64,000 nucleotides of DNA from CAIWHR01 sp963713275 (GCA_963713275.1 CAVQLG010000021.1:186001-250000), one strand, 5' to 3'; counted from the first letter of the stretch, positions 1 through 9,900 are shown. Notes: generated by a model from the letters alone, not told the origin. Numbers and translations: made by a program.

Positions 1-725
1 TCATGGGGCATACGGCCGAGTTCCTCGCCCAGATGCTGAACATCAGCCGGCAGGAGATGGACGAGGTCGCGTTGCGCAGCCACAACAACGTCGAGCGGGC
101 GACCAAGAACGGCGATTTCAAGGAGGAGATCGCACCAGTGGAGCTCGCGCAGAAGCGCGGCAAGCCGCCGATCATCTTCGACAAGGACGAGCATTTCCGT
201 CCGGGCATCACGATGGAGGATCTCGCGGGCCTGCCGGCGGCCTTCCTTCCCAAGGGCGGCAAGGTGACGGCCGGGAACTCCTCCGGCATCAACGACGGCG
301 CGAGCGCGCTGCTCATCATGTCCGCCGACAAGGCGAAGGAGCTCGGCGTCAAGCCGCTGGCCCGCATTCGCGCCATCGGGCGCGGCGCCTGCCACCCCGC
401 GATCATGGGCTTGAGCCCGGTGCCGGCGGTGAAGGACCTGCTGCGGCGTGACGGCAAGCTCAAGATCGCGGACTTCGATTTGAGCGAAGTGAACGAGGCT
501 TTTGCCGCCCAGTACATCGCCTGCGAACGGGAACTCGGCCTGGATCGGGAGAAGACCAACATCAACGGCAACGGCATCGGCTTGGGCCACCCCGTGGGTT
601 CGACCGGAGCCCGCCTCATCGTCACGCTGGTCCATGCCTTGAAGCACAAGGGCAAGACGCTGGGCCTCGCCACGCTTTGCGGCGGCGGCGGAGTTTCCAT
701 GGCTTGCGCGATCGAGATGCTGTAG
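1..725 (+). CDS. Acetyl-CoA acyltransferase (thiolase), 5' partial
   Basis: This is the C-terminal 240 or so residues of a thiolase; the N-terminus with the first catalytic cysteine lies outside the window. Thiolases cleave 3-ketoacyl-CoA (beta-oxidation) or condense acetyl-CoA. Visible family signatures are NEAFAAQY, the histidine motif GLGHPVGSTGAR, and the C-terminal catalytic cysteine in LCGGGGV. The reading frame is open from the first base, and the methionine at base 3 lies mid-domain, so it is not a start. The substrate cannot be told from this part. A convergent gene follows, with a terminator for that gene in between. Confidence 0.93.
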   Translation, partial: MGHTAEFLAQMLNISRQEMDEVALRSHNNVERATKNGDFKEEIAPVELAQKRGKPPIIFDKDEHFRPGITMEDLAGLPAAFLPKGGKVTAGNSSGINDGASALLIMSADKAKELGVKPLARIRAIGRGACHPAIMGLSPVPAVKDLLRRDGKLKIADFDLSEVNEAFAAQYIACERELGLDREKTNINGNGIGLGHPVGSTGARLIVTLVHALKHKGKTLGLATLCGGGGVSMACAIEML

Positions 726-780
726 CCTGCGCGGCAGCGGCGCGTCGGGTCCGGCGCTGACGCGACGCGCCCGCAGTCAG

Positions 781-812
781 AAAAAAAACGGGGCGCCTTG
801 CGGGGCGCCCCG
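781..812 (-). terminator. Rho-independent terminator of the amtB operon
   Basis: A perfect 9-bp GC stem (789-797 pairs with 804-812, 6-nt loop) is followed on the minus strand by eight T residues (781-788). It lies just past the amtB stop codon at 924, so it should end the leftward porin-glnK-amtB transcript. The stem could also help stop the facing thiolase transcript, although there is no U-tract in that direction. Confidence 0.85.
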
Positions 813-923
813 GAAGCCACTGAGGAGGTACTGCGGTACTGCTCCGGGGAAGAGGATCCCCGTCCCTGCCTACGCGCGGCCCCCGCATTGCACGCGGGCC
901 GCGCGTATTCCTGCCGGCGTCCG

Positions 924-2717
924 CTACATCCGGTACGCGGACTCGCCGTGCGAGCTGATGTCGAGGCCTTCGCGTTCCATTTCCTCGGAGACGCGCAGGC
1001 CGACCACCAGGTCGACGATCTTGTAGGCGACGAAGGCGACGATGGCCGACCAGAGGATCGTCGTGCCCACCGCCTTCGCCTGCGTGATGACCTGGCCCGC
1101 GATCGAGTAATCGCCGACCTTGCCGGCGACGTAGTCGAACACGCCCTGGCCGCCCAGGCTCGGCGCCGCAAACACCCCGGTCAGGAGCGCGCCGAGGATC
1201 CCGCCCACGCCGTGCACGCCGAACACGTCCAGCGCGTCGTCGGCACCCAGCATCCGCTTGAGCCCGTTGACGCCCCAAAGGCAGACGAAACCCGAGAGCA
1301 GCCCGATGATCAGCGCGCCGTTGATGCCGACGAAGCCGCAGGCCGGAGTGATCGCGACGAGGCCGGCCACGGCACCCGACGCGGCACCGAGCATCGACGG
1401 CTTGCCCTTGAACAGCCACTCGCCCAGCGTCCACGAGAGCACGGCGCCGGCGGTGGCGATCAACGTGTTGACGAACGCGAGCATCGCGACGTCGCCCGCC
1501 TCCAGCGCGGACCCGGCGTTGAAGCCGAACCAGCCCACCCACAGCAGCGACGCGCCGACCATGGTGAACGACAGGTTGTGCGGCGCCATCGCCTCGCGAC
1601 CGTAGCCGATCCGCTTGCCGATCAGGTACGCGCCGACGAGGCCGGCGATGCCCGCGTTGATGTGGACGACGGTGCCGCCGGCGAAGTCGAGCGCACCCAT
1701 CTGGAACAGCCAGCCGGCCTTCGACGTCGCGAGTTCCGCGGCCTTGGCGTCGGTGTAGGCATCCGGACCCGGCCAGAACCAGACCATGTGCGCGATCGGC
1801 AGGTAGGAGAACGTGAACCAGAGCACCGCGAACAGCAGCACCGCCGAGAACCGGATCCGCTCCGCGAAAGCGCCCACGATGAGGCAGACGGTGATGGCCG
1901 CGAAGGTGGCCTGGAACGCGACGTAGATGAGCTCGGGAATCACCACCCCCTTGCTGAACGTCGCCGCCGTGGTGAACGCGCCCACGCCATCCTTGAGCGT
2001 GAAGATGCCGTTGAGGAGCAACCGGTCCAAGCCGCCGAAGAACGCGCCGCCCTCGGTGAACGCGATGCTGTAGCCGTAGACCGCCCACAGCACGATGATC
2101 AGCGAGAACACGACGAACACCTGCATCAGCACCGACAGCATGTTCTTGGAGCGGACAAGGCCGCCGTAGAACAGCGCCAGCCCCGGGATCGACATCATGA
2201 TGACCAGCACCGTGGCGACGATCATCCATGCGTTGTCGCCCTTGTTCGGCGTGGGCGCCACCGCTTCGGCCGGAGCCGCCGCGCCCGCTGCGGCTGCGCT
2301 TGCCGCGGCAGGTGCGGCGAGGGCGACAGCACCGACGACCGCGATCTCGACCCTCCGCGCTTCCCGGTCGTCGGGACCGCCCGTGGTCTCGATCGGCTTG
2401 GCGAGCTCGAGCGCCGCCTCGGCCACGCCGGCGGCGAGCAAGAGGTCCCTGACCGCGAATGCCCGCTGCTTCGCGAGCTCGGCATTGGCGGCGGGATCTC
2501 CGGTCCTGTCGTGGTATCCGGAGATCGCGAGTTTCGCGGACTTGCCCGCTTTCGCGTAGTCGGCGAGTGGCGCCAGCGCCTTCGCGGCGTCGGGCGGCAG
2601 CTCGGCCTTGCCGGTGTCGAAGTAGAGTTTGGCGGGCGCCGGGGCGTCCGCCGCCAGCGCCGGCAGGGCCAGCAGCAAAGCGCCCAAGAGCGCCAGCAGG
2701 GTCGTGAACTTTCTCAT
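924..2717 (-). CDS. amtB: Ammonium transporter with N-terminal OmpA-like domain
   Basis: This encodes an Amt/Mep-type ammonium channel of the inner membrane, 597 aa. Order of parts: signal peptide (about residues 1-22), an OmpA/MotB-like domain (about 30-127, starting LYFDTGKAEL and ending DREARRVEI), an Ala-rich linker to about 160, then a full Amt domain. The two pore histidines are seen in VVHINAG and GVHGVGG. Typical bacterial AmtB is 400-450 aa including its leader, so the first 160 residues are extra. The OmpA-like domain should be periplasmic and could bind peptidoglycan (inference). The gene lies 10 bp after the PII gene, the classical glnK-amtB pairing in which PII plugs the channel. 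A terminator follows. Confidence 0.95.
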   Translation of the reverse strand: MRKFTTLLALLGALLLALPALAADAPAPAKLYFDTGKAELPPDAAKALAPLADYAKAGKSAKLAISGYHDRTGDPAANAELAKQRAFAVRDLLLAAGVAEAALELAKPIETTGGPDDREARRVEIAVVGAVALAAPAAASAAAAGAAAPAEAVAPTPNKGDNAWMIVATVLVIMMSIPGLALFYGGLVRSKNMLSVLMQVFVVFSLIIVLWAVYGYSIAFTEGGAFFGGLDRLLLNGIFTLKDGVGAFTTAATFSKGVVIPELIYVAFQATFAAITVCLIVGAFAERIRFSAVLLFAVLWFTFSYLPIAHMVWFWPGPDAYTDAKAAELATSKAGWLFQMGALDFAGGTVVHINAGIAGLVGAYLIGKRIGYGREAMAPHNLSFTMVGASLLWVGWFGFNAGSALEAGDVAMLAFVNTLIATAGAVLSWTLGEWLFKGKPSMLGAASGAVAGLVAITPACGFVGINGALIIGLLSGFVCLWGVNGLKRMLGADDALDVFGVHGVGGILGALLTGVFAAPSLGGQGVFDYVAGKVGDYSIAGQVITQAKAVGTTILWSAIVAFVAYKIVDLVVGLRVSEEMEREGLDISSHGESAYRM

Positions 2718-2727
2718 GGGGCTCTCC

Positions 2728-3066
2728 TCACAGCGCGTCCGGGCCGTTCTCGCCGGTGCGGATGCGAACGACCTGTTCGAGGTCGAAGACGAAGATCTTG
2801 CCGTCGCCGATCTTGCCGGTGTTGGCCGACTTCTCGATGGCCTCGATCGTGCGATCGAGCATGTCGTCCTTGATCGCGGCTTCGATCTTCACCTTGGGCA
2901 GGAAGTCGACGACGTACTCGGCGCCGCGGTAGAGCTCGGTGTGGCCCTTCTGCCGGCCGAAACCCTTGACTTCGGTGACGGTGACGCCCTGGACGCCGAT
3001 CGCCGACAGGGCCTCGCGGACCTCGTCGAGCTTGAACGGCTTGATGATGGCGGTGACGAGTTTCAT
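2728..3066 (-). CDS. glnK: Nitrogen regulatory protein PII
   Basis: This is a 112-aa PII signal protein. It binds ATP/ADP and 2-oxoglutarate and controls the neighbouring ammonium channel by inserting its T-loop. The T-loop is intact, with the uridylylation tyrosine at Y51 in RGAEYVVDF. The GKIGDGKIFV segment and the RIRTGENGPDAL end are typical of the family. It sits between a porin gene and amtB on the same strand, so GlnK is favoured over GlnB, although sequence alone does not separate them. The whole operon lies behind a sigma-54-type promoter. Confidence 0.96.
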   Translation of the reverse strand: MKLVTAIIKPFKLDEVREALSAIGVQGVTVTEVKGFGRQKGHTELYRGAEYVVDFLPKVKIEAAIKDDMLDRTIEAIEKSANTGKIGDGKIFVFDLEQVVRIRTGENGPDAL

Positions 3067-3110
3067 GGGTTCCTCGCGATGGCGATTGCGGTCTGGATGC
3101 GCGCAGCGGG

Positions 3111-3914
3111 TCAGAACGTCTTCTTGACGTACACCACACCCACGCCCTTCGCGTTGTTGTAGCCGGTGAGGTCGGTGTAGAAGACGTCGTTGGCGTTGTT
3201 GCCGCTGTAGTAGGCGCCCAGCTCGAGGCCCTTGAACGTGCCCTCAGGCACGGTGTACGAGGCCCCGACCTTCCAGTCCTGGTAGCTCGCCTCGCTGTTG
3301 CCGGAGCCGTCGTTGTGGACGTCGAGAATCCCGTAGTGCGCGATCAGCGTCACGCCGGTCTCGCCGACGGGGTAGTTCGCCGAGAGGTCGAGGTACCAGG
3401 TGCCGTCGGTCTCGGCGCCCGTGGGCTGCGCCCCGAAGTAATCCTGCACGTTGTAGCTGAACTTGGCCGACGCCCATTTCCAGCCGAGGGCGGCGTAGAC
3501 CTCCCAGGTGTTGGCGCTGACCACGCCCGGGTTGCGGCTGCCGGGGTAGTAGTAGTAGAGCGTGCCGACATCGTAGAAGAAACCGGCATCGCCGAAGTTC
3601 GCCTTGTAGCCGCCGTAGAAATCCCACTCGAGGCTGGACCGGCTGTACAGGCCGAAATCCTCGAGCCAGCTCACGTTGGACGCCCAGGTGCCGGCGTAGA
3701 AGCCGCTCGCATGCGCGTAGTCGAACCCGCCCTGCACCGCGGGCTTGCCGCCGGTCTGCGAGATGCCGCGAAAGATGTAGTTGCTGAAGACGCCGACGTT
3801 GGCGGTGAGCGTGTGCTCTGGCGTGGCAGGCGCGGCGGCTGTTTGCGCGAGCGCAGGGGCGGATAGCAGCGAGGCGACCGCGACTGCAGCGAGTGAGGGG
3901 CGATCGATCGTCAT
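3111..3914 (-). CDS. TorF-family putative outer-membrane porin
   Basis: This is a 267-aa outer-membrane beta-barrel protein with a cleavable signal peptide (residues 1 to about 23, ending APALAQ). The mature part starts with VFSNYIFRGISQT, characteristic of the 'conserved hypothetical Gcw_chp / TorF' porin family, and ends in the C-terminal phenylalanine (VKKTF) used for barrel insertion. The start at 3914 is chosen because GAGGAG lies just upstream and the signal peptide begins there; a longer open frame exists upstream. It is the first gene of the porin-glnK-amtB operon, so a role in outer-membrane passage of a nitrogen source is likely but inferred. Solute specificity is unknown. Confidence 0.88.
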   Translation of the reverse strand: MTIDRPSLAAVAVASLLSAPALAQTAAAPATPEHTLTANVGVFSNYIFRGISQTGGKPAVQGGFDYAHASGFYAGTWASNVSWLEDFGLYSRSSLEWDFYGGYKANFGDAGFFYDVGTLYYYYPGSRNPGVVSANTWEVYAALGWKWASAKFSYNVQDYFGAQPTGAETDGTWYLDLSANYPVGETGVTLIAHYGILDVHNDGSGNSEASYQDWKVGASYTVPEGTFKGLELGAYYSGNNANDVFYTDLTGYNNAKGVGVVYVKKTF

Positions 3915-3977
3915 GGCAAACTCCTCGTGAACGTGATGGGAGCCCAATCCGGTGAAAAAGGGCTTCGCCAGCTTCCC

Positions 3978-3993
3978 AGCACTTCGCGTGCCA
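3978..3993 (-). promoter_or_regulatory. Sigma-54 (-24/-12) promoter of the porin-glnK-amtB operon
   Basis: Read on the minus strand the site is TGGCACGCGAAGTGCT. It matches the RpoN consensus TGGCAC-N5-TTGCW at all defined positions but one and has the exact GG-to-GC spacing. Transcription would start near 3966, about 50 nt before the porin start codon. This fits nitrogen-limitation control by NtrC. Confidence 0.8.
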
Positions 3994-4002
3994 GCGCAGC
4001 AA

Positions 4003-4083
4003 AGCACGCCAAATCATACGGTTATACGATTTGTGCTGCATTGCGGCGAGAGCTACCGAGAGGGGCGCGCACTGTTGCGGTGC
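4003..4083 (-). promoter_or_regulatory. Palindromes upstream of the sigma-54 promoter (possible NtrC sites)
   Basis: Two inverted repeats lie upstream of the -24 element. One is an imperfect palindrome at 4003-4036 with arms CAAATC/GATTTG, flanked by AGCAC and GTGCT. The other is at 4069-4083, with the form GCAC-N7-GTGC, close to the NtrC half-site pattern. Position and symmetry suggest an enhancer-binding protein; the assignment to NtrC is inference. Confidence 0.45.
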
Positions 4084-4406
4084 GTTTGGCGCAAGGAGCG
4101 CGCCACGGCGGTGCGCTCAGGGGTAAAGAACGTTCGCGTCGGCCTGTCCTCCGGGGTCTGCCGGTGTCGTTGCAGCGGGCGTGCCCGGTGCGGCGGCGAA
4201 GTTTGTTATGCTCGAATCGAGGGCCTCCATCGCGCGTGACGGTGACGCGTTCGGCTGGCCGGCTCGCCGCCCGCTGTTTGTCGCCGCGCCGTTGCGGGTC
4301 CGGACCGCGCGAACGCGGTGGGTCGTTCGCGCGATGGCCGGCGGTGCCGCTGCCGGTCGCAGCCCTCCCCCCTGCGGCGCGCCCACTGGAAAGGAATCGT
4401 TTGCTC

Positions 4407-4661
4407 ATGTTCGAAACCAAGTCGCTGGACGATCTCGCTGCTCGCATCAGTGCGGCCATCGAGGCCAGCCCGGCCAAGGATGTCGAGAAGAACATCAAGG
4501 CGATGCTGAGCGCGGGGCTCGCCCGGCTCGATCTCGTTCCCCGCGCCGAATTCGACGTGCAAGTCCAGGTGCTCTTGAAGACTCGGGAAAAGCTCGAAGC
4601 GCTCGAAGGGCGCCTGGCGGCGCTCGAAGCTCGCCATCCGCCGTTCGACGGCCCGGGCTGA
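4407..4661 (+). CDS. ubiK: Ubiquinone biosynthesis accessory factor UbiK (BMFP family)
   Basis: This is a small 84-aa protein of the UbiK/YqiC (membrane fusogenic, DUF526) family, needed for efficient aerobic ubiquinone synthesis as a partner of UbiJ. It begins MFETKSLDDLAARI, has a helical N-terminal half (SPAKDVEKNIKAML), and a C-terminal coiled coil (REKLEALEGRLAALEAR). The ATG at 4407 is preceded by AAAGGA at a usual distance. The open frame extends upstream, but that part is not family-like. It stands alone before the comM-like gene, an arrangement common in Proteobacteria. Confidence 0.9.
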   Translation: MFETKSLDDLAARISAAIEASPAKDVEKNIKAMLSAGLARLDLVPRAEFDVQVQVLLKTREKLEALEGRLAALEARHPPFDGPG

Positions 4662-4863
4662 GCCTGGGGCGACCGCGCGTGCCGCTCGCGGTTGCCGCCT
4701 CGCGCCGCAGCGCGCCGGCGGTGCGAGGGGTCGTTCGCTTCGGCCGCGGTCGCGCCCCCACCCCCGATGGCAACGCTTCGGTTCGGCCGAACGGCCGAGT
4801 GCGCACCGCGCCGCGTCGGCGTTACCGTCGGCCATCCGGGTCAGCCGACGTCGAGCGTGCCGC

Positions 4864-6378
4864 ATGTCCGTTGCCGTCGTCCACACGCGCGGGATCTCCG
4901 GCGCGAACGCGCCCGAGGTCACGGTCGAGGTGCACATCGCCGGTGGCCTGCCCGGCATCAACCTGGTCGGTTTGCCGGATACCGAGGTCCGGGAGGCACG
5001 CGACCGCGTCCGCGCCGCGATCCAGAACGGTCGGTTCGAGTTTCCGCAGCGCAAGGTCACCGTCAACCTCGCGCCGGCCGACCTGCCGAAGGAGTCCGGC
5101 CGCTACGACCTGCCGATCGCGCTTGGCATCCTCGCCGCCACCGCACAGATTCCGGGCCACGAGCTCGCCCGCTACGAGTTTGCCGGCGAGCTCGCGCTCA
5201 CCGGTGAGCTGCGCGCCGTGCGCGGCGCGCTGGCGATGGCGCTGTCGGCGCGACGCGACGGCCGCGCGTTCGTGCTGCCGGAGGTGTCGGCGGCAGAGGC
5301 GGCCTTGGTCGAGGGCGCCACCGTCTACGGCGCGGGATCGCTGCTCGCGGTGTGTGCCCACCTGACGGCGCGCGCGCCGTTGCCGGCGGCCGCGCCGGTC
5401 ACGCCGGTTCCGGCCGAGCCGCCGCCCGACATTGCCGACGTGCGTGGGCAGCGGCACGCGAAGCGCGCGCTGGAGATCGCGGCTGCCGGCGGGCATTCGC
5501 TGCTGCTGATCGGCCCGCCCGGCACCGGCAAGTCGATGCTCGCGCAACGCTTGCCCGGGCTGCTTCCCCCGCTGCCCGAGGACCAAGCGCTCGAAGTCGC
5601 GTCGCTCGCCTCGCTCGCCGGCTGTTTCTCGCTCGAGACGTGGGGGCGGCGCCCGTTCCGCGCACCGCACCATACGGCGAGCCCGGCCGCGCTGGTCGGC
5701 GGCGGCAGCAACCCGCGACCCGGGGAGATCTCCCTCGCCCACCACGGCGTGCTGTTCCTCGACGAGCTGCCGGAATGGGACCGGCGCGTGCTCGAAGTGC
5801 TGCGCGAGCCGCTCGAAGCCGGGGTCATCCACATCTCGCGCGCCGCGCGGCAGAGCACCTTCCCCGCTGCGTTCCAGCTCGTCGCGGCGATGAATCCCTG
5901 TCCCTGCGGATGGCTCGGTCACGAAAGCGGCCGCTGCCACTGCACGCCCGATCAGGTCACGCGCTATCGGGCCCGGATCTCCGGACCGCTGCTCGACCGG
6001 ATCGATCTCGGCATCGAGGTCCCCGCGGTGCCGCCAGACGCCTTCGCGACGCGGCTCGCGGCGGGAGCCGCCTTGGTCGCCAGCGAGACGAGCAGCGTCG
6101 TGCGCGCGCGTACGATTGCGGCCTGGAGGCGGCAACACGAGCGCCAGCACTGCCCGAACGCGCGGCTCGGACCCCGCCAGGTCGACGTGCACTGCGTCCC
6201 CAACGACGAGGGCATGGCGCTGCTCGCGCAGGCGATGGCCCGCCTCTGCCTGTCGGCGCGCGCGTTCCATCGCGTCCTGAAGGTCGCGCGCACGATCGCC
6301 GACCTGGCCGCAGACGAAACGATCGCGGCGCCTCACGTGGCCGAGGCGATCGGCTACCGGCGTTTCGAGCGGCTCTGA
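4864..6378 (+). CDS. comM: YifB/ComM family magnesium-chelatase-like AAA+ ATPase
   Basis: This is a 504-aa AAA+ protein. The N-terminal Lon-protease-like fold (about residues 1-180) is followed by a Mg-chelatase ATPase domain with Walker A GPPGTGKSM near residue 217 and Walker B VLFLDELPEW near 297. A C-terminal helical Mg_chelatase_C domain ends in IGYRRFERL. ComM acts as a hexameric helicase that promotes branch migration during integration of DNA taken up by natural transformation. The length is normal for the family and the gene is intact. It lies just downstream of ubiK, its usual neighbour in Proteobacteria. Confidence 0.93.
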   Translation: MSVAVVHTRGISGANAPEVTVEVHIAGGLPGINLVGLPDTEVREARDRVRAAIQNGRFEFPQRKVTVNLAPADLPKESGRYDLPIALGILAATAQIPGHELARYEFAGELALTGELRAVRGALAMALSARRDGRAFVLPEVSAAEAALVEGATVYGAGSLLAVCAHLTARAPLPAAAPVTPVPAEPPPDIADVRGQRHAKRALEIAAAGGHSLLLIGPPGTGKSMLAQRLPGLLPPLPEDQALEVASLASLAGCFSLETWGRRPFRAPHHTASPAALVGGGSNPRPGEISLAHHGVLFLDELPEWDRRVLEVLREPLEAGVIHISRAARQSTFPAAFQLVAAMNPCPCGWLGHESGRCHCTPDQVTRYRARISGPLLDRIDLGIEVPAVPPDAFATRLAAGAALVASETSSVVRARTIAAWRRQHERQHCPNARLGPRQVDVHCVPNDEGMALLAQAMARLCLSARAFHRVLKVARTIADLAADETIAAPHVAEAIGYRRFERL

Positions 6379-6446
6379 ACGCGCCCCGCGTCCGCCGGTG
6401 CGAGCCGCGCCGGTGCTAACATCGCCGCGCCGAAACGTGCGACCTC

Positions 6447-6854
6447 ATGGAAACCCTCGGCCTCGCGGGCCTGTTCGCTTCCGCGTTCCTCTCGGCGACG
6501 CTCCTGCCCGGCAATTCGGAGATCGTGCTGCTTGCGTTGCTGCAGCAGGCACCCGGGCTCACGTGGCCGGCGGTGGCCGTCGCAACCTGCGGCAACACGC
6601 TCGGCGGAATCACGTCCTACTGGGTCGGCCGGCTGCTTCCCCGCCCCCGGCGCGGGCGCGCTGTTGCCTGGCTGCAGCGCTACGGCCCGCCGGGGCTGTT
6701 GGCGTCGTGGGTGCCGGTGGTGGGTGACGGGCTCTGTGTCGCCGCCGGCTGGCTGCGCCAGGACGCGGTCGCGGCCGCGGTCTTCATCGCCGCAGGCAAG
6801 CTCGCGCGCTACCTGGCGCTCGTCGCCGGATGGGGCTGGGTGCAGGGCGGATGA
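6447..6854 (+). CDS. YqaA-like (DedA/SNARE-associated) membrane protein
   Basis: This is a 135-aa inner-membrane protein with about four hydrophobic segments. The N-terminal stretch (LFASAFLSATLLPGNSEIV) and the glycine-rich NTLGGITSYWVGR segment are typical of YqaA proteins, small relatives of the DedA/SNARE-associated family. Near residue 90 it has PVVGDGLCVAAGWLR, comparable with the PxxxDxLcxxaGwlr motif of the family. The biochemical function of YqaA is unknown. The gene is followed about 100 bp later by the large oxidoreductase gene on the same strand. Confidence 0.85.
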   Translation: METLGLAGLFASAFLSATLLPGNSEIVLLALLQQAPGLTWPAVAVATCGNTLGGITSYWVGRLLPRPRRGRAVAWLQRYGPPGLLASWVPVVGDGLCVAAGWLRQDAVAAAVFIAAGKLARYLALVAGWGWVQGG

Positions 6855-6962
6855 GCTATCCTGTGCGAATGGGTATTCCGTGGGCGCGGGATCGCCGGTT
6901 CGCATTGTCCAGCGCGCGCCGGCGCACGCGCCGTGCTGCGCTGCGTTAGACTTGCCGCGATC

Positions 6963-9900
6963 ATGAACGCGCCATCCGACCGCTTTCTCGCCGCCGCCGT
7001 GCCGACCGTCGAGGCGCCCCGCCTGCGCGAGATCCCGTACAACTACACGTCGTTCTCCGACCGCGAAATCGTCATTCGGCTGCTGGGTGCGGCGATGTGG
7101 GACGTGCTCGAGGAGCTGCGCAGCGAGCGGCGCACCGGTCGTTCCGCGCGCATGCTGTTCGAGGTGCTGGGCGACATCTGGGTCGTCGACCGCAATCCCT
7201 ATCTGCAGGACGACCTCCTCGACAATCCGAAGCGCCAGCAGCTTCTGGTCGACGCGCTGCGCCACCGGCTGCACGAGATCGAGAAGCGCCGCGTCAGCAG
7301 CGAGGGCGAGGATCCCGCGCGCGACGAGAAGGTCGTGCGCCTCAACACCGCCGCGCACGCCGCGGTGGACCGCTTCGCGCAGTCGTTTCCCGAGACTGCC
7401 GCACTGCGCAAGCGCGTGGTCCGCGTGCTGTCGCGCCACACGGCGCGCGACAACATCGCGTTCGACGGCCTCGCGCGCGTCGCGCACGTCACCGACGCCA
7501 CGGACTGGCGCGTGGAGTATCCGTTCGTCGTGGTCTACCCCGACAGCGAGGACGAAGTCCGCGGGATCGTCGAGGGCTGCATCGAGCTCGGGCTCACCAT
7601 CATCCCCCGCGGCGGCGGCACCGGCTACCACGGCGGCGCGATCCCGTTGACACCGCGCGCCGCGGTCATCAATACCGAGAAGCTCGACCGCGTCTCGGCG
7701 ATCGAGCCCAGAATCCTCGCCGGCCACGCGCAGCCGCTGCCGACGATCCACTGCGGCGCGGGTGCGCTCACGCGGCGGGTCATGGACGTCGCCGAGGACG
7801 CGGGTCTCGTCTTTGCGGTCGACCCGACCTCGGCCGATGCCTCGTGCATCGGCGGCAACGTGGCGATGAACGCCGGCGGCAAGAAGGCGGTGCTGTGGGG
7901 CACCGCCCTGGACAACCTCGTGTCGTGGCGGATGGTGACCCCGGATGCCGAGTGGCTGGAGGTCACCCGCGTCGACCACAACCTGGGCAAGATCCACGAC
8001 GCCGACGTCGCGACCTTCGAGCTCGTCTGGTACGGCAACGCCGGCACGACGGCGCGCCGCGCCGAGCGCTTGGTGATCCCTGGGCACCGCTTCCGCAAGG
8101 CGGGCCTCGGCAAGGACGTCACCGACAAGTACCTCGGCGGTCTGCCGGGAATCCAGAAGGAAGGCTGCGACGGCATCGTCACCTCGGCGCGGTTTCTGCT
8201 GCACCGGATGCCGCCGGCGCAGCGCACGGTCTGCCTCGAGTTCTTCGGCCCGGTCCGTGACGCAACGCCGGCGATCGTCGAGATCAAGAGCTTCCTCGAC
8301 ACGCGCCCGCACGGCGCGGTGCTGGCCGGCCTCGAGCACCTCGACGAGCGTTACGTGCGCGCCGTCGGCTACGCGACCAAGGCCAAGCGCCACGGGCGGC
8401 CGACCATGGTCTTGCTGGGCGACATCGCCGGCGAGGGCGACGACGCGGTGGCGAAGGCGGCGTCGGAGGTGGTGCGCATCGCGAACGCGCGCGGCGGCGA
8501 GGGCTTCGTCGCGGTGTCGGCCGAGGCGCGCAAGAAGTTCTGGCTGGAACGGCACCGCACCGCGGCGATCGCCCGGCACACCAACGCGTTCAAGATCAAC
8601 GAAGACGTCGTCATTCCGCTCGCGCGTCTGGGCGACTACACCGACGGCGTCGAGCGCATCAACATCGAGTACTCGCTGGGCAACAAGCTCAAGCTGTGCG
8701 ACGCGCTCGCCGCCTTCTTCGCCGGGCCGATGCCGGCGCCGGCGAGCGACGAGGCGCGGCCGGAGCCGGGCCTGCTCGCGGAGAAGGTCGAGGAAGCGCG
8801 GGCGCTCCTCGCCGCGACGCGCGCGCGCTGGCAGGACCTCCTCGCCCGGCTGGACGAGAACTTCGTCGCGCTGCAGGATCATTCGCTGCGGGTGTCGTGG
8901 AAGAAGGAGCTGAAGGCGCCGCTGGAGGAGATCTTCGCCGGCCTCGCGTTCACCCAGATCCTCGCGCGCTGCAACGCGCTCCACGCCGAGGTCAAGCGCG
9001 GCCGCGTCTTCGTGGCCATGCACATGCACGCCGGCGACGGCAACGTGCACACCAACATCCCCGTCAACTCCGACGACTACGGCATGTTGCGCGAGGCGAC
9101 CGCGGCGGTGGCGCGCGTGATGGCGCTGGCGAAGTCGCTCGGCGGCGTCATCTCCGGCGAGCATGGCATCGGCATCACCAAGTTCGCGTTCATGACCGAC
9201 GAGGAGCTGGCGCCTTTCGCCGAGTACAAGCACCGGGTCGACCCGCAGGGCCGGTTCAACGCCGGCAAGCTCCTGCGCGATCCCGCGCTCCCGGCCGACC
9301 TGACCAACGCCTACACCCCGTCGTTCAGCCTGCTGGGAAGCGAGAGCCTCATCCTCGAGCAGTCGGCGATCGGCGACATCGCGGACTCGATCAAGGACTG
9401 CCTGCGCTGCGGCAAGTGCAAGCCGGTCTGTTCGACGCACGTCCCGCGCGCGAACCTCCTCTACAGCCCGCGCAACAAGATCCTCGGCGCGTCGCTGCTG
9501 ATCGAAGCGTTCCTGTACGAGGAGCAGACGCGCCGCGGGGTGAGCCTGCGCCACTTCGACGAATTCGCCGACGTCGCCGAGCACTGCACCGTCTGCCACA
9601 AGTGCGTGAACCCCTGCCCGGTCGACATCGACTTCGGCGACGTGTCGATCGCGATGAGGAACCTGTTGCGCAAGGAGGGCAAGAAACCGTTCAGCCCGGG
9701 CACGGCGCTCGCGATGTTCTTCCTCAACGCCACCGACCCGACCACGGTCAAGGTCGCCAAGACGCTGATGATCGACTGGGGCTACCGGGCGCAGCGGCTC
9801 GCCTATCGCGTCGCGCGGCGCTTCCGGCCCGTGCAGGCGCAGACCCGGCGACCGCCGGCGACCGTCGGGCGCGCCCCGCTCAAGGCGCAGATCATTCACT

